A stretch of DNA of 64,000 nucleotides, from positions 62,001-126,000 of the forward strand of contig NZ_WHOD01000056.1 in NCBI RefSeq assembly GCF_013141765.1, given 5' to 3'. The translations under genes were made by a program, and so were the position numbers. Each line of letters starts with the position of its first letter. The stretch's first letter is position 1. A model generated the notes under the pieces. It was not told where the DNA came from and made no database searches. It saw only the letters and a list, made by a program, of their open reading frames with translations. This DNA comes from Paenibacillus foliorum. GTDB lineage: Bacteria > Bacillota > Bacilli > Paenibacillales > NBRC-103111. Shown here in pieces: positions 51,323 to 62,071 of the stretch.

Positions 51323-53449
51323 TCATTCCTCAGGTAATCGGTTTGCACCAAAGGTCCATTTCACTTGGTCGTAGCTAAAGAGAGCTTCAAATTCTTCAGA
51401 GATTGAGCCTTTAAAAGCCTGATCCCCCTGTTCCCCTGTACCAGAAACTTCAATCTGTGCCCAGCGGTGGTCTCCCTTTTCATAATCGAAGGTTTCACCA
51501 TCATCATCATATAATAAGGCTTGCCCTGGTTTATTGCCGAAATGAATGAGATGCAGCTGAACCTTTTCACCAGGCAGTTGGGCATGAGCAAGTGCTGGAA
51601 TGGTAGGCAGGATGGCGCCTTCTTTAACGAAAATTGGCATTTGCTCCAACCCAGGCTCAACCTGAATCACCTGCCCTCCCTCATATCGCTCGCCCGTCTC
51701 TAATCCGAACCATCCCCCTTGTGGAAGGAGTACCTCCCGACTGGCTTCACCCGCAAACATGGGGGCTACTAGCAAACTATCACCAAGCATAAATTGGTCA
51801 TCCCATAGCTTCTCTGTCTTTTTCCCATAAGCTCCATCTGTTGTGTTAAGCGCCCGTCCGGTTTCATTGATCGTAATGCCATCAGCCATATCCATCACCA
51901 ACGGCATCGCACGGAAGGGTGGAATACCCTGGAAGCGATATTGGGCAAAAGTCGTGTAAAGATAAGGAATCAATCTCATACGAAGCTTAATATAATGCCG
52001 AATAATGTGCTCCACCTCAGGATACGACCATGGCTTCGTCCCATCTCCCCAAGCGTTCAGCATAGCCAGTGGGGATAGGCATACCGCTTGCATACGCCGT
52101 ACCCAATCCTCTGCACTTGAGGCTCGCCGTACTTCAGGCGTCCACAACAATCCGCTGAAGGATGAATTACACAGTGCACGGATGAACTGTTTATGATCAT
52201 ACAAATCAGAGTACAGCACATAAGGCATGGATGAAGCGCCAGCATTAGATGCTCTCACCAACCCGTATGTACGGCGATTCTGACTCCTGAATAAGTCATC
52301 TGTCATTTTCTGAAATAACAGACCATACATCTGCCTCATTTGTTCTCCGTCATGTCCAGAAGGAAACTGTGTATGAGAGGGAAACATCCAAGAGTTACCG
52401 GTTAGTTCACTACCGTCGCATTCGTCTTGCTTATATCCCGAGACACCAAGACTAACATGCTCTTGCAGATGCTGCTCCTGATATAATCGCTGCGCCTCAG
52501 GCAATGAATAATCCGGTGCAAGCCCTCCCCATACCGAGTAGCTGCCCGAGAGAGGCTCTAAGGGTTCATAGAGCTTGGACTCCGGTGAAACATACGGATG
52601 CTCCCACAAATTCACACGAAATCCGGCCTCCGTCAACGCATCTAACGTTTTCTTAGGTTCAGGGAATCGTTCCTTTGCCCATTCATAGGTGACAGGATAG
52701 CTTTTACTGTGCCAGCCAGGCTCCAATCCAATAACATCGCAAGGAAAGTCACGATTACGGAATTCCATCGCTTCCTCCTGAACCTCTTTGTCGGTATACA
52801 GGGTAGGAACCCGATGCCAAAAACCAAGACCCCATTTGGGAGGAAGCGTCCCGCCGCCACATAACAAATTATACCTACGGACTGCATCCATCACGGTAGG
52901 TCCCCCGATAAGGTACAGCTCAGCGCCTTCCTGGGGCAATACGACTTCCATGCAGTCCGACAAAGGAGTAGCCTTCCAGTTTCTTCTATCATTATTCCGG
53001 TCCTTGACCCTCTCCGAGACCGTTTCATTCAATTTGACGGTTGAACCGCAGTGTACCGTTACGATTCGGGATGTGTTGACAAGCAACCCATAGCCTTGGT
53101 CTGTAACCAGAAAGGGAACTGGTGCATGCGTCTCTCCAGTGTCTTGCTTGGGGTCGCTGTTAACACGTAAAAACCGTGTCCTCCCCCGATGGTTCATTTT
53201 CATAAAATGCAAGCCCAGACCGTAAAGCTTTTCATCCTCCTGAAGGGGAAGACGTAAAATACGCGAGGAGCCTGTAGCTTCTAATTCGATATCACTCATG
53301 GCAAAAGGAAGCGTCGCCCCCTGCATTTGCTCCAAAGCCTCATAGATCGGTTCACGAGACATCCATGACAAAGGGGTAAAGTCCTGCTGCTCTCCAACCA
53401 CTGTTTTCCATATACCACAGCCTAGCTCCTGCCAATTCAGCACTGTCAT
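51323..53449 (-). CDS. Glycoside hydrolase family 31 enzyme
   Basis: I chose the ATG at 53449, 8 nt behind AAGGGAG; earlier in-frame ATGs lack such a site. The ~708-residue protein has the GH31 N-terminal beta-sandwich (KLYGLGLHFMKMNHRGRTRF), the (beta/alpha)8 barrel with FPCDVIGLEPGWHSKSYPVT (usually D-W-x-W around the -1 site) and the nucleophile region GVSGYKQDECDGSEL, and C-terminal beta domains (LLVAPMFAGEASREVLLP). KxDExD is typical of alpha-xylosidase/alpha-glucosidase members. It has no signal peptide, so it acts on internalised oligosaccharides. An AraC regulator is divergent. Confidence 0.92.
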   Translation of the reverse strand: MTVLNWQELGCGIWKTVVGEQQDFTPLSWMSREPIYEALEQMQGATLPFAMSDIELEATGSSRILRLPLQEDEKLYGLGLHFMKMNHRGRTRFLRVNSDPKQDTGETHAPVPFLVTDQGYGLLVNTSRIVTVHCGSTVKLNETVSERVKDRNNDRRNWKATPLSDCMEVVLPQEGAELYLIGGPTVMDAVRRYNLLCGGGTLPPKWGLGFWHRVPTLYTDKEVQEEAMEFRNRDFPCDVIGLEPGWHSKSYPVTYEWAKERFPEPKKTLDALTEAGFRVNLWEHPYVSPESKLYEPLEPLSGSYSVWGGLAPDYSLPEAQRLYQEQHLQEHVSLGVSGYKQDECDGSELTGNSWMFPSHTQFPSGHDGEQMRQMYGLLFQKMTDDLFRSQNRRTYGLVRASNAGASSMPYVLYSDLYDHKQFIRALCNSSFSGLLWTPEVRRASSAEDWVRRMQAVCLSPLAMLNAWGDGTKPWSYPEVEHIIRHYIKLRMRLIPYLYTTFAQYRFQGIPPFRAMPLVMDMADGITINETGRALNTTDGAYGKKTEKLWDDQFMLGDSLLVAPMFAGEASREVLLPQGGWFGLETGERYEGGQVIQVEPGLEQMPIFVKEGAILPTIPALAHAQLPGEKVQLHLIHFGNKPGQALLYDDDGETFDYEKGDHRWAQIEVSGTGEQGDQAFKGSISEEFEALFSYDQVKWTFGANRLPEE

Positions 53450-53611
53450 TCCGTAATCTCCCTTCAATATGTCAAAAAGGTCAAAGTAATTCATACCCTT
53501 AAACTCGTTATGATCCATATTATAAGGATTTCCATCAAATACACATATGGCAATTTGTCGCATATTTATGGTAAATTGGAATAACTAATCATGGTCTTGA
53601 GGGGTGTTGAC

Positions 53612-54439
53612 ATGCTGGATCCATCAATTAATAACGGGATGATACTGCATTATTATTACAGTGGAGAATCCGCATGCAAACCCGGTCATGTTCATGGGCC
53701 TGCCTTGCGCGATCACTATCTGATCCATTACATCCATAGTGGAAAAGGGACTTTTGAGACAGAAGGAAGAACCTACTCCCTCTCCGGCAAATGCGGATTC
53801 CTAATAACTCCGGGGGTTCGGTTTTATTATAAGGCGGACCTGGACAATCCGTGGCATTATTCATGGGTTGGCTTTAAGGGAGAAGGAATAGACCGCAGCT
53901 TGGAGCTCATGGGGCTGAGCCGGAATAACCCAATATTCCACTATGATGCGGATGAACAATTAATAGAATGCTTTACTGAGCTAAATCGAACGAAGAAGGA
54001 GCTTTCACCGGGCATCCAGATGAGACGAACGGGTTACCTATTCATCCTCCTCTCTCTGCTGCTTGCATCCGGTCAACAGGAGGTCTCCCCGCAGCATACC
54101 GGCAGTTATAACAAGCAGGATGCGTACATGGAGCAAGCGCTGGAGTATATGTATACCCACTACACCCGTAATATTAAAATTCAGGATATGGCTCAGCATT
54201 TGAATATCGATCGGCGATATTTAACAAGTATTTTCAAGCAGCATTTGGGCCACTCGCCGCATCGTATGCTGGTCCAATATCGTCTGCGTAAAGCCTGTGA
54301 GCTGATGACCGACACGAGCTTAAGCATCAGCGATATTGCCAGATCGGTTGGTTACGAGGACCCGCTGCAATTTTCCAAAATATTCAGCAAGCATCTGTTG
54401 GTAAGTCCCATGAAATATCGCAGCCGGTTAGGCTTGTAG
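53612..54439 (+). CDS. AraC-family regulator with cupin-type sensor domain
   Basis: The ATG at 53612 follows GAGGGG at 7 nt. The ~275-residue protein has an N-terminal cupin-like AraC binding domain (DHYLIHYIHSGKGTFETEG, then GCGFLITPG in outline) and a C-terminal double helix-turn-helix (KIQDMAQHLNIDRRYLTSIFK and ISDIARSVGYEDPLQFSKIF). It is divergent from the GH31 gene across ~160 bp and is its likely activator, responding to an alpha-glycoside. Confidence 0.92.
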   Translation: MLDPSINNGMILHYYYSGESACKPGHVHGPALRDHYLIHYIHSGKGTFETEGRTYSLSGKCGFLITPGVRFYYKADLDNPWHYSWVGFKGEGIDRSLELMGLSRNNPIFHYDADEQLIECFTELNRTKKELSPGIQMRRTGYLFILLSLLLASGQQEVSPQHTGSYNKQDAYMEQALEYMYTHYTRNIKIQDMAQHLNIDRRYLTSIFKQHLGHSPHRMLVQYRLRKACELMTDTSLSISDIARSVGYEDPLQFSKIFSKHLLVSPMKYRSRLGL

Positions 54440-54497
54440 AAGCTTTACCAGCTAATGCTTAGGGGCAATAAGGTAAAGGCAAAGCTTACGCTGACAA

Positions 54498-55172
54498 TCA
54501 GAACCACCCGTGCTTGTAAAAGGACTCCAATGGATGAATACCGTTCATTACGTCATTGCGGACGTTATTTTCCGTGTTCATGATCTCTTCCGATTTGATT
54601 AAGACCTCTTCGGCGATGTTTTTAGGAATAACGACCACCCCGTCTTTATCTGCTCTTATGATATCGCCCGGTTGAATGGTCACATTTTTGATGCGGATTG
54701 GCACATTATATTCTTTCACATACCAGCGGCCTACAATATCAACAGGTGTGGAGTACAATTTAAACACGGGCAGCCCCAGCTTTTGGATGTAACCGGTGTC
54801 GCGAACACCGCCGTAAATGACCGCACCAACACCTCCGCGGGCTTTAATCGTTGTGGAGGCCAGCTCTCCAAGATGCGAGCATATATCATCATTAGGCTGT
54901 ACTATGACGACATTGTTTTTTTGAACGTCGCCAAGCATTTTTAACAAAGGTACAAATGCAACATCCGTATCCTTGGAATGGGTTCCTTCGCCGTTAACGG
55001 TAAGCGCCGTCCCGCAGAAGGTGGCTTCCGCCGTTAAACCTGTCAGCTCTTTGGGAAGAACCTGATCCCGGTAGCCTAATTGGTCCAGCGTATCAGATAT
55101 AGCTCCGTTATAAATGTTCGAAAATCGTGCCAGCATTTCATCCATTTCAATGACTTTCCCTTGATTCTCCAT
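54498..55172 (-). CDS. RraA-family protein (HMG/CHA aldolase-like), second copy
   Basis: This 224-residue protein has the family features GAISDTLDQLGYRDQVLP at the N-terminus, GAVIYGGVRDTGYIQKLGLP with the Arg-Asp metal/pyruvate pair, and PGDIIRADKDGVVVIPKN. It is distinct from the copy at 1943-2647. It is third in an operon with the two UxaA-type genes, 43 bp after them, so it may cleave or decarboxylate a keto acid made by that dehydratase. The ATG follows AGAGAGGGAG. Confidence 0.88.
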   Translation of the reverse strand: MENQGKVIEMDEMLARFSNIYNGAISDTLDQLGYRDQVLPKELTGLTAEATFCGTALTVNGEGTHSKDTDVAFVPLLKMLGDVQKNNVVIVQPNDDICSHLGELASTTIKARGGVGAVIYGGVRDTGYIQKLGLPVFKLYSTPVDIVGRWYVKEYNVPIRIKNVTIQPGDIIRADKDGVVVIPKNIAEEVLIKSEEIMNTENNVRNDVMNGIHPLESFYKHGWF

Positions 55173-55215
55173 AGGTGCTCCCTCTCTTCACTGTTCTCAT
55201 TATTGATGATTCCGC

Positions 55216-56388
55216 TTATCCGAGCTCACAGGCTCTACTTGGCTTATAAGGAATGAAATACTCCTTGTGTCCAAGCAGCTCCGCCTGAGTCGGTTTTCCT
55301 TCCGCCACTAAAACGATCCTCTCAACGATCTCCTGCCCAACCTCTGCCACGGTATGGGTTCCTTCAATGATGTCGCCCGCTTTGATATCCATGTTATCTG
55401 CCATTCGGCGGCAGGTGACAGGGTTTCCGCAAATTTTGATGACAGGAGAAACGACTGACCCCACCACGCTGCCTCTGCCTGTTGTAAACAAGATAATATG
55501 GGCACCAGAGCCGATTAACGTTATCAACCCGTCATTGTCATTCTCTTCGTAATGGGTAATTTGCTGCGTGTCCAGACGTCCCACTTTATCCAATAAATAA
55601 AGCCCGGAGCTGGAAGGCCGCTGCCCCGGTTTAATAATGCCGCTGATCGGCTTGGTTCCCGCTTTACACAATGCGCCAAGTGACTTCTCCTCAATGGTGG
55701 TTAATCCGCCCTTCTCATTGCCCGTGGATACGGCGAATGCCTCCAGCCTGTTGCCAAGATCATTAGCCCGTTCTAAACCGTTCAATAGCTGATGCTTAAC
55801 CGATTCATCTGCAATCCGCCCAAGCAGATAATCGTTGCAACCAAGCAGTTCAGGCAGTTCGCTGAATATGACGGTTGCCCCTTGATCAACCAAGCAGTCC
55901 ACCGCCCAGCCGGTGGCGGGATTCGCTGATATACCGGAGGTGGCATCAGATCCGCCGCACTCCACGCCGATTATAAGATCGCTAAGAGCCATGTCAACCG
56001 TTTGTGTTTCTTGGGCATACCGTACCATCTCTGCAGCAAGCGTTTTACCCTGGTTTATGGAAGCCAAGGAACCTCCCGCCTCCTGTATGATGATGAGCTC
56101 AACCCGCTTGCCGCTTGCAGAAATTTGCTTCACGAGAGCATCTACGTCAGTGCTTTCACAGCCAAGACGAACTACAATGACCCCTGCTACATTCGGATGT
56201 TTGCCCAGTTCCACCAGCATTCGAAAGGCATACGGATCCGAATAACAACCGGCAAAGCCGAAAACCTCTGCACCCGGAACGCTTCTGGCAATGGTATCCG
56301 CAACGTGGTGAGCGCATTCTACGGTATAGATAACCGCGATATGGTTACGGATACCTAATCGCCCGTCCGCCCGTTTATATCCTTTCAT
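55216..56388 (-). CDS. UxaA-family sugar-acid dehydratase, large subunit
   Basis: This 390-residue protein matches the C-terminal catalytic part of altronate/galactarate dehydratases: GYKRADGRLGIRNHIAVIYT at the start, GFAGCYSDPYAF, VVRLGCESTD, GVECGGSDATSGISANPATG and ITLIGSGAHIILFTTGRGS. The Cys in GCES and GVECGGSD are at the conserved metal/cluster-site positions. The substrate may be altronate, galactarate or a related aldonic acid. It overlaps the small-subunit gene by 4 bp. The split arrangement into small SAF and large chains is common in Firmicutes. Confidence 0.9.
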   Translation of the reverse strand: MKGYKRADGRLGIRNHIAVIYTVECAHHVADTIARSVPGAEVFGFAGCYSDPYAFRMLVELGKHPNVAGVIVVRLGCESTDVDALVKQISASGKRVELIIIQEAGGSLASINQGKTLAAEMVRYAQETQTVDMALSDLIIGVECGGSDATSGISANPATGWAVDCLVDQGATVIFSELPELLGCNDYLLGRIADESVKHQLLNGLERANDLGNRLEAFAVSTGNEKGGLTTIEEKSLGALCKAGTKPISGIIKPGQRPSSSGLYLLDKVGRLDTQQITHYEENDNDGLITLIGSGAHIILFTTGRGSVVGSVVSPVIKICGNPVTCRRMADNMDIKAGDIIEGTHTVAEVGQEIVERIVLVAEGKPTQAELLGHKEYFIPYKPSRACELG

Positions 56389-56687
56389 TGCACGTCTCCC
56401 CTCCTTTGCAGCGTAACTAGATTATGCAGATGTATGTGCTCCCCTGCTTTCACAGGACGTATTAACTGTCCGATTGGCACTCCGTATTTAACTATCGTTT
56501 CCCCTTCCGATAGATCGGACAAGGCAAATTTATGCCCGAATGGTATATCGTTCAGCAGTCGTACAGTGGTGCATCCCCGCTCCGCGAAAGAAACTGCTGT
56601 TTCTTTGGACATATCCTGCAAGGCTGTTGCTACGTTATCCTTGCCATCCAGAATGATAGCCCTGACCGCAACCTTACAATCCGTCAA
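56385..56687 (-). CDS. UxaA-family dehydratase, small SAF-domain subunit
   Basis: This 100-residue protein corresponds to the N-terminal SAF domain of altronate dehydratase: VAVRAIILDGKDNVATALQD, then NDIPFGHKFALSDLSEGETI, YGVPIGQLIRPVKAGEHIHLHNL. In family members the HxHN-type segment, here HIHLHNL, contributes to the active site. It is the first gene of the operon, divergent from the FadR-type regulator 121 bp away. Confidence 0.9.
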   Translation of the reverse strand: MTDCKVAVRAIILDGKDNVATALQDMSKETAVSFAERGCTTVRLLNDIPFGHKFALSDLSEGETIVKYGVPIGQLIRPVKAGEHIHLHNLVTLQRRGDVQ

Positions 56688-56808
56688 CTTTCATCACCCT
56701 TCCCGATTCATCTGCAATGAGCAGAAACCGCTGCTTTTTCAACCTATCCTTTTAGCCGCAAGCCGAAACTATGCTATAATATCGATGATCCGGACGAAGG
56801 AGGCCTCC

Positions 56809-57534
56809 ATGTTGGAAATTAAGCCAGTCAAACGCATTACCGTCACCGAACAAGTCATGGAGCAAATCGCCCGCTTGATTACTTCAGGTCAAATTAGGCC
56901 AGGGGACAAGCTTCCCAACGAACGGGACCTTGCCATACAGTTTCAAGTAACCCGGGGACGAATCCGTGAAGCTCTTAGAGCCCTGTCGCTGCTTGGAATG
57001 ATAACAATAAAAGCCGGAGAAGGAAGCTTCGTCAATAAACAAGAGGAGCCCATTCCGGCGGATGCCATCACGTGGCTCTTTCATAATGAAATCCACAACC
57101 TGGACGAAATTTACGCTGCCAGAAAATTAATTGAATCCGAGGTTTACCTTGAGGCAGCTAAAAATGCCGCTCCTGAGCATTTCATTACAATGGAAGCCAT
57201 GTTGAACTCAATGCTGAACGCCAATAATAAAAAAACGCCTGAGCTGTTCCTTAACTACCTGGATGAATACGATTTGTTCATGGGTGAAATTTCTGGAAAC
57301 CGCATTTACGGTAAATTAATGCAAACGATCATCCACTTGCGCAGAGAAACGAACATCAAGCTGTTGAATGTACCGGGTGCGATCGATAACAGCATTGAGA
57401 ACCGGTTTTTAATCTATGAAGCTATGCGTTCAAAAAATTTGAAGCTAGTACAACAAAGGATCGAGACGTTTTTCCAAAGCTCCAAAACATTTTACGATAC
57501 AATTTTGGGTGCTCCGTCCTCGTCAGATAAGTAA
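56809..57534 (+). CDS. FadR-type GntR-family regulator
   Basis: The ATG at 56809 sits 5 nt behind AAGGAGG; the frame is open far upstream but without a start signal. The ~241-residue protein has a winged helix ([34 protein letters not shown]) with the N-E-R-D-L-A motif of FadR-type repressors, then an FCD domain ([35 protein letters not shown]). A TATAAT lies at 56775-56780. It is between two acid-catabolism operons. A perfect FCD-type site (TGGTACTACCA) lies upstream of the MaoC/CoA-transferase operon, so that operon is the better candidate target. Confidence 0.92.
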   Translation: MLEIKPVKRITVTEQVMEQIARLITSGQIRPGDKLPNERDLAIQFQVTRGRIREALRALSLLGMITIKAGEGSFVNKQEEPIPADAITWLFHNEIHNLDEIYAARKLIESEVYLEAAKNAAPEHFITMEAMLNSMLNANNKKTPELFLNYLDEYDLFMGEISGNRIYGKLMQTIIHLRRETNIKLLNVPGAIDNSIENRFLIYEAMRSKNLKLVQQRIETFFQSSKTFYDTILGAPSSSDK

Positions 57535-57977
57535 GGTTCTCTTCGGACCAGAAGGAGATGCTCGCAAACCATCACTAATTCTCTGTGTTGGTTGAACGCC
57601 TCTACCAGTTCCACGATAACACCATAGTCCGGCCGCTTTGGGTAATCCCGTTTTTCTTTTATGGATGCTTTGACATAGATCGTGTCACCGATAAATACCG
57701 GCTTGATGAACCGTAATCGGTCATACCCGTAGGAAAGGGCCTCCGGATTCATCTCGCCTGCGGTCATGCCAATCCCCACGCTGAAGATTAACGTGCCATG
57801 TGCGATCCTCTGTTTAAACTCCTGGGTTTTACACCATTCCGCATCCATATGATGGGGATAAAAATCCCCGGTTTGGCCCGCATGGATTACAATATCGGTT
57901 TCGGTGATTGTGCGTCCGGTTGTCTCCCTGCTTGAACCCGTTTCGTATTGCTCAAAAAAAATCGATTGGCTGCCCAT
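57492..57977 (-). CDS. MaoC-like hydratase/dehydratase (second of pair)
   Basis: The ATG at 57977, 8 nt behind GGAGG, gives ~161 residues in one hot-dog domain. [26 protein letters not shown] carries the hydratase-2 type Asp and His (D-x4-H), and [15 protein letters not shown] then [14 protein letters not shown] complete the family pattern. It would hydrate or dehydrate an acyl-CoA. Its last 43 bp overlap the convergent FadR gene. It pairs with the homologue at 58001-58522. Confidence 0.88.
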   Translation of the reverse strand: MGSQSIFFEQYETGSSRETTGRTITETDIVIHAGQTGDFYPHHMDAEWCKTQEFKQRIAHGTLIFSVGIGMTAGEMNPEALSYGYDRLRFIKPVFIGDTIYVKASIKEKRDYPKRPDYGVIVELVEAFNQHRELVMVCEHLLLVRREPYLSDEDGAPKIVS

Positions 57978-58000
57978 CGTTTCTGCCTCCACTTGTCGTA

Positions 58001-58522
58001 TTATTGTTTTTCAATCTGATCCTTCCATTGCTCCGGGTAACGATATTTCACCGTTTGCAGATGCTCGCAATAGAGCGCCAGCTCTCCTTCATTTTTAAAC
58101 ACTTCATAGCAGACCCGGACCAAGCCCATTTCTTTATATTTCGGTCTTTTCTCCAGCTGGGTTCGGACGGTATAGATGGTATCGCCGATAAACACCGGCT
58201 TGATGAAGCGCAGCTTGTCGTATCCGTAGCTGAACGTATGGATATTGTTGTGTGCCATTAAGCCGAGTCCCATACTGAATACCAGAGCTCCCGCCACCAA
58301 CCGTCTCCCGAACACGCCCTCTTCTTTGGCAAACATTTCATCAGCTACATAAGGATGCAGATCCATCACTAGTGCGTTGAACTGCATACTTTCTCCTTCG
58401 GAAATAGTCCGGCGGATAGAACGTATTTTTTGCCCGACTTCGAATTCTTCATACATCCATTGCTCCGTGTTAAATAAGGGCAGGTCTTGATGGGGTCTAG
58501 GGTTACCATTGGTTTGTGTCAT
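58001..58522 (-). CDS. MaoC-like hydratase/dehydratase (first of pair)
   Basis: This 173-residue hot-dog protein has [23 protein letters not shown] (where the usual D..N/H catalytic pattern is altered to [12 protein letters not shown]), [17 protein letters not shown] and [15 protein letters not shown]. The last is shared word for word with its partner. Tandem MaoC genes often form heterodimers, with one active subunit. The ATG overlaps the CoA-transferase stop by 4 bp. It probably acts on the CoA ester made by the upstream CoA-transferases. Confidence 0.86.
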   Translation of the reverse strand: MTQTNGNPRPHQDLPLFNTEQWMYEEFEVGQKIRSIRRTISEGESMQFNALVMDLHPYVADEMFAKEEGVFGRRLVAGALVFSMGLGLMAHNNIHTFSYGYDKLRFIKPVFIGDTIYTVRTQLEKRPKYKEMGLVRVCYEVFKNEGELALYCEHLQTVKYRYPEQWKDQIEKQ

Positions 58523-59691
58523 TTGTTTTCCACCTCTCTCAGCATGCTTCTGATGCTCCCGTTATCTTCTCCGATTGTTGGGGAGCCTTTCTGTGAAGTA
58601 TATACTTCACCATCGATGCGAATCGGGCATCGTGTTGTTCTCAATGCAGTTCCATTGCTGCGGTATACAGTCTGTACCATCTGCAAAGCTTGAAATGCGT
58701 CATGCCCCAGCAATTGATCCCATCTTAAAACGTCGGCACATCCATAATCCGAAGGTGCCAGCCGGTCCAGCCATTCTCTGGTATCGGCTGTTATCAGATG
58801 ACCGGCTATAATGGCTTTTATTTCATCCCTGCGGTCCAACCATGTCTTGCTGTCTTCAAATCGGCTTAATGCTGGACAGTCCAGCAGCCTGCCGAGCTCC
58901 GTGACAGAGCCCATAGCCAAGGCTATATAACCATCCGCCGTTTCGTAAATGCCGTAAGGAGCTCCCAGATAAGCGTGGGCGTTGTTCATCGATGCCCGTT
59001 CCGGCTGCATACCGCCATCGTTTAAATAGGTGGTTAACACCTCAAACTGCAGGTCGAGCGTAGATTCCAGCAGGCTTACTTCCACTTGGCAGCCAACGCC
59101 GTGTATGCCTCTCCTGACGAGTCCTGCCAATATCCCTTGAACGAGATGCGCACCGGCCATCATATCCGCCGCAGCCAATCCTAAGGGCGTTGGAGGCTGC
59201 CACTGATCGCCGTTTAACCAAGTTAATCCCGATAAAGATTGAACCAACAGATCCTGGCCCGGTTTGTTCTTCCATGGACCCGTTGGACCGTAACCGGTTA
59301 TCTCTCCATAAATGATTCCCGGGTTTAATGCTTTGACTGCATCGTAGTGTAAACCAAGCCTTTCCATCACGCCGGGTCGAAAATTTTGGATCAGAACGTC
59401 CGCTTTGCGGATTAATTCCTTCACGTCAGCCATATCTTCGAGATTTTTCAAGTCAGCGGCGAAGCTCTCCTTATTCCGATTGATGGAATGAAAGAGAGTG
59501 CTGTCTCCATCTAACTCCAGATTGGAGATGTACAGCGTTCTGCAAATGTCCCCGCCTTGCGGCCGCTCGACTTTAATGACTCTTGCTCCTAAGTCGGCCA
59601 GGCGGAGAGCCGCAGAAGGACCGGATAGAAACTGACTGAAATCAAGAACAAGGATACCCTCTAACGGTCTTTCCGCAACGTTTCTTTTCAC
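58519..59691 (-). CDS. Family III (CaiB/BaiF) CoA-transferase, second copy
   Basis: This 390-residue protein has the family start [33 protein letters not shown], then the [14 protein letters not shown] segment and [18 protein letters not shown], where the Asp aligns with the catalytic Asp of formyl-CoA transferase. It starts at GTG behind AAAGGGG. It is about 60% identical by eye to the copy just upstream, and the two may form a heterodimer as SmtAB and BbsEF do. The CoA acceptor is an unknown acid. Confidence 0.92.
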   Translation of the reverse strand: MKRNVAERPLEGILVLDFSQFLSGPSAALRLADLGARVIKVERPQGGDICRTLYISNLELDGDSTLFHSINRNKESFAADLKNLEDMADVKELIRKADVLIQNFRPGVMERLGLHYDAVKALNPGIIYGEITGYGPTGPWKNKPGQDLLVQSLSGLTWLNGDQWQPPTPLGLAAADMMAGAHLVQGILAGLVRRGIHGVGCQVEVSLLESTLDLQFEVLTTYLNDGGMQPERASMNNAHAYLGAPYGIYETADGYIALAMGSVTELGRLLDCPALSRFEDSKTWLDRRDEIKAIIAGHLITADTREWLDRLAPSDYGCADVLRWDQLLGHDAFQALQMVQTVYRSNGTALRTTRCPIRIDGEVYTSQKGSPTIGEDNGSIRSMLREVENK

Positions 59692-59711
59692 ATCGCTGCC
59701 CCTTTCCCAGA

Positions 59712-60860
59712 TTACTCCGGCAAGCCAAAGTCGCCCTTGATGGCTTGATTGTCCTCGCCGATACGCGGTGCCCCTTTGAGCGACTTGAATCTTTCCCCAT
59801 TAATTCGGATCGGGCACCGGGTTGTTTTTAAGGCGGTCTCACCAGGACGGCTGACCTCCAAAATCATATCCAACACTTTAAACCCTTCATGGTTCAACAA
59901 TTGATCCCATTGATAGACTTCCGCAGACCAATAATCGGCGGGCTCCAGGACGCTGAGCCACTCCTCCGTTGTTTTCTTCTTCAAATGGGCAGCCAGCAGC
60001 CTCTTGATTTCATCCCTGCGGGTAAACCATTCCTTCGAGTCCGTAAATGCAGCTACCTCCGGGCATTCCAGCAGTTCCCCCAGCCGGATCACCGACCCCA
60101 TCGCGAGCGCAATGTATCCGTCATCCGTTTCATAAATACCGTATGGTGCCCCTAAATAAGCGTGCGCATTATTGATCGAGCTTCGCGCCGGCTGCTCACC
60201 GCCGTCATTGAGGAACGTCGTTAACACCTCAAACTGAAAGTCAAGGATCGATTCAAGCAGGCTGACTTCGACAAGACCTCCTTTTCCGGTAATCCCCCTG
60301 CGAACAAGACAAGCCAGAATTCCTTGGACCAGATGGGCGCCGGTTAGAATATCCGCTACCGCCAACGCAAAAGGCACCGGAGGCTGATCGCTGTTGCCGT
60401 TCAACCATGTCAACCCTGACAAGGACTGTACGAGTAAATCTTGACCGGGCTTCCCCTTCCATGGGCCTTCTTTACCGTAGCCCGTCACACTCGCGTAGAC
60501 GATCCGGGGATTCAACTGCTGTACGCTCTCATAATCCAGCCCCAGCTTCTCCATAGTGCCCGGGCGAAAGTTCTCAATCAGAACGTCCGCGTTGGCAATT
60601 AGCTTCTTAACCGTCTCTAAGTCGCCGGTATTCTTCAGATCAGCGGAGAAGCTTTCCTTGTTGCGGTTGATGGTTTGAAACAAGGCGCTTTCCCCGTTCA
60701 GCTCCAAGTTGTTCAGAATCAGCTGACGACATAGATCGCCGGTACCCGGCCTTTCGATCTTAATGACCCTTGCCCCCAAATCCGCCAGACGTAAACCTGC
60801 TGACGGTCCGGACAAAAACTGGCAAAACTCTAGAACCACAAGTCCTTCTAAAGGCTTCAC
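59712..60860 (-). CDS. Family III (CaiB/BaiF) CoA-transferase, first copy
   Basis: This 382-residue protein has [48 protein letters not shown] and [18 protein letters not shown] with the likely catalytic Asp. It starts at GTG, overlapping the stop of the preceding gene. It differs from its paralogue mainly in the C-terminal third. It transfers CoA onto a carboxylate in the same pathway. Confidence 0.92.
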   Translation of the reverse strand: MKPLEGLVVLEFCQFLSGPSAGLRLADLGARVIKIERPGTGDLCRQLILNNLELNGESALFQTINRNKESFSADLKNTGDLETVKKLIANADVLIENFRPGTMEKLGLDYESVQQLNPRIVYASVTGYGKEGPWKGKPGQDLLVQSLSGLTWLNGNSDQPPVPFALAVADILTGAHLVQGILACLVRRGITGKGGLVEVSLLESILDFQFEVLTTFLNDGGEQPARSSINNAHAYLGAPYGIYETDDGYIALAMGSVIRLGELLECPEVAAFTDSKEWFTRRDEIKRLLAAHLKKKTTEEWLSVLEPADYWSAEVYQWDQLLNHEGFKVLDMILEVSRPGETALKTTRCPIRINGERFKSLKGAPRIGEDNQAIKGDFGLPE

Positions 60861-62011
60861 TATGCATTCCCTCTTTTCGATTCACCGTATAGACGATTCA
60901 TTTGCTCAAGCACCCGGTCGGCATTCCCGCCACGCATCATATAATCACGTACGAAATCACCGGCATGATCCTGAAAATCCAAATACCCACTGTAACGGGG
61001 GCGCATATAAGCTCTATCCAATGCCGGAAGCGTGTTCTTGAAGTAATCTCCGTTTCTGCGGTTCACTTCGCTGTCTTCCCAGGCTCCACGATAGCCGGGT
61101 TGGCCTCCACTTTCCGTGTACAATGTTTTCTGGCAGCCAGGGCTTGCCGCGTAGATCGCATACTGCAGTGCTGTATCGACATGTTGGCAACGGACGGATA
61201 TGGCAAGCCCTGTACCTCCTAGAGTACTTCGCAGCTTGTCATAGGAACCAATTCTGACCATATCGTCGAATTTCAGAATGTTCTTCGCGTATCCGGGTCT
61301 GGAATAATTGGAGTATCCATAGGCAAACGGACAATAGGCAAGATCATCACGGCTGGTCATCGCTTCGTAAACCTTGATCGGGTTCCAGTCGAACATTTCC
61401 TTCGTGCAATAGCCGGCCAGTTCTCTAAGCTGCTCCAATGTGCGCAGCCCCGCCTCCCGGGAAACCACGATATCCTCTTGCTGGCAAGGGTCTTCTCCCT
61501 GCGTGCTGCACAGCATATAGAAATTCATTAACGAGTCGATCGGGATTCCGGGGAATGCCACCAACCCGCGCTTGGCTAGCGTCAGTAAATCATCCCATGT
61601 CCTGGGGACCGCTTCTTCAAACCTTTCCAGCAAATCCGGCCGGAAGGAAGCTACAGGCGTTGCCGCATCAATCGCCAGCGCGCTCTGATATCCGTCGAAA
61701 TTATAGCTTTCATGAGACTTGCCTACGCTATGCGCGGCTTGATCGGCCAAGTAGCCAACTGGCAAATGCTGCTCTAGTGGAACTAAAATTTGTTTATCCG
61801 CAGCAAAGCCCGCCCATGGATGATCGATGACAAGAAGGTCGTATTTCTCCGCCAAATACTGAATCGGTTCGTCGGCAAATTCCTGCAGGGAACGTTTCTC
61901 CCAACTGATCTCCACCTCCGTATTCATTTCCGAAAATCTTTGAGACGTTGCCACCATGGGAAGAAACCCACGGCTGTGGTTCCAAGTAATTCCTTTTAAC
62001 TTAATACTCAT
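60860..62011 (-). CDS. Solute-binding-protein-like protein without signal peptide
   Basis: This 383-residue protein has the fold signature of family 1 ABC solute-binding proteins: [51 protein letters not shown] and [20 protein letters not shown]. It has no signal peptide or lipobox: it starts [10 protein letters not shown]. The start follows TAGGAGGC with good spacing, so truncation is unlikely. No ABC permease is in the operon. It may be a cytoplasmic ligand-binding or enzyme-like member of the family. It is the first gene of the CaiB/MaoC operon. Confidence 0.75.
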   Translation of the reverse strand: MSIKLKGITWNHSRGFLPMVATSQRFSEMNTEVEISWEKRSLQEFADEPIQYLAEKYDLLVIDHPWAGFAADKQILVPLEQHLPVGYLADQAAHSVGKSHESYNFDGYQSALAIDAATPVASFRPDLLERFEEAVPRTWDDLLTLAKRGLVAFPGIPIDSLMNFYMLCSTQGEDPCQQEDIVVSREAGLRTLEQLRELAGYCTKEMFDWNPIKVYEAMTSRDDLAYCPFAYGYSNYSRPGYAKNILKFDDMVRIGSYDKLRSTLGGTGLAISVRCQHVDTALQYAIYAASPGCQKTLYTESGGQPGYRGAWEDSEVNRRNGDYFKNTLPALDRAYMRPRYSGYLDFQDHAGDFVRDYMMRGGNADRVLEQMNRLYGESKRGNA

Positions 62012-62060
62012 ACCTTTAGCCTCCTATTTATAATAATCGATCTATTAAACATTGGTACTG

Positions 62061-62071
62061 TGGTACTACCA
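62061..62071. promoter_or_regulatory. FCD/FadR-type operator upstream of the CoA-transferase operon
   Basis: TGGTACTACCA matches the FCD-family consensus TNGTNNNACNA exactly and sits in a 13-bp palindrome, GTGGTA-C-TACCAC (62060-62072). On the minus strand a TATATT -10 candidate lies right before it. A second half-site-like copy, TTGGTACTG, adjoins it. Confidence 0.6.

Noticed and set aside
56434..56808. 125-residue N-terminal extension of the FadR-type regulator
   Set aside because: It is antisense to the UxaA small subunit and the real ATG has AAGGAGG directly upstream; the extension has no family similarity.
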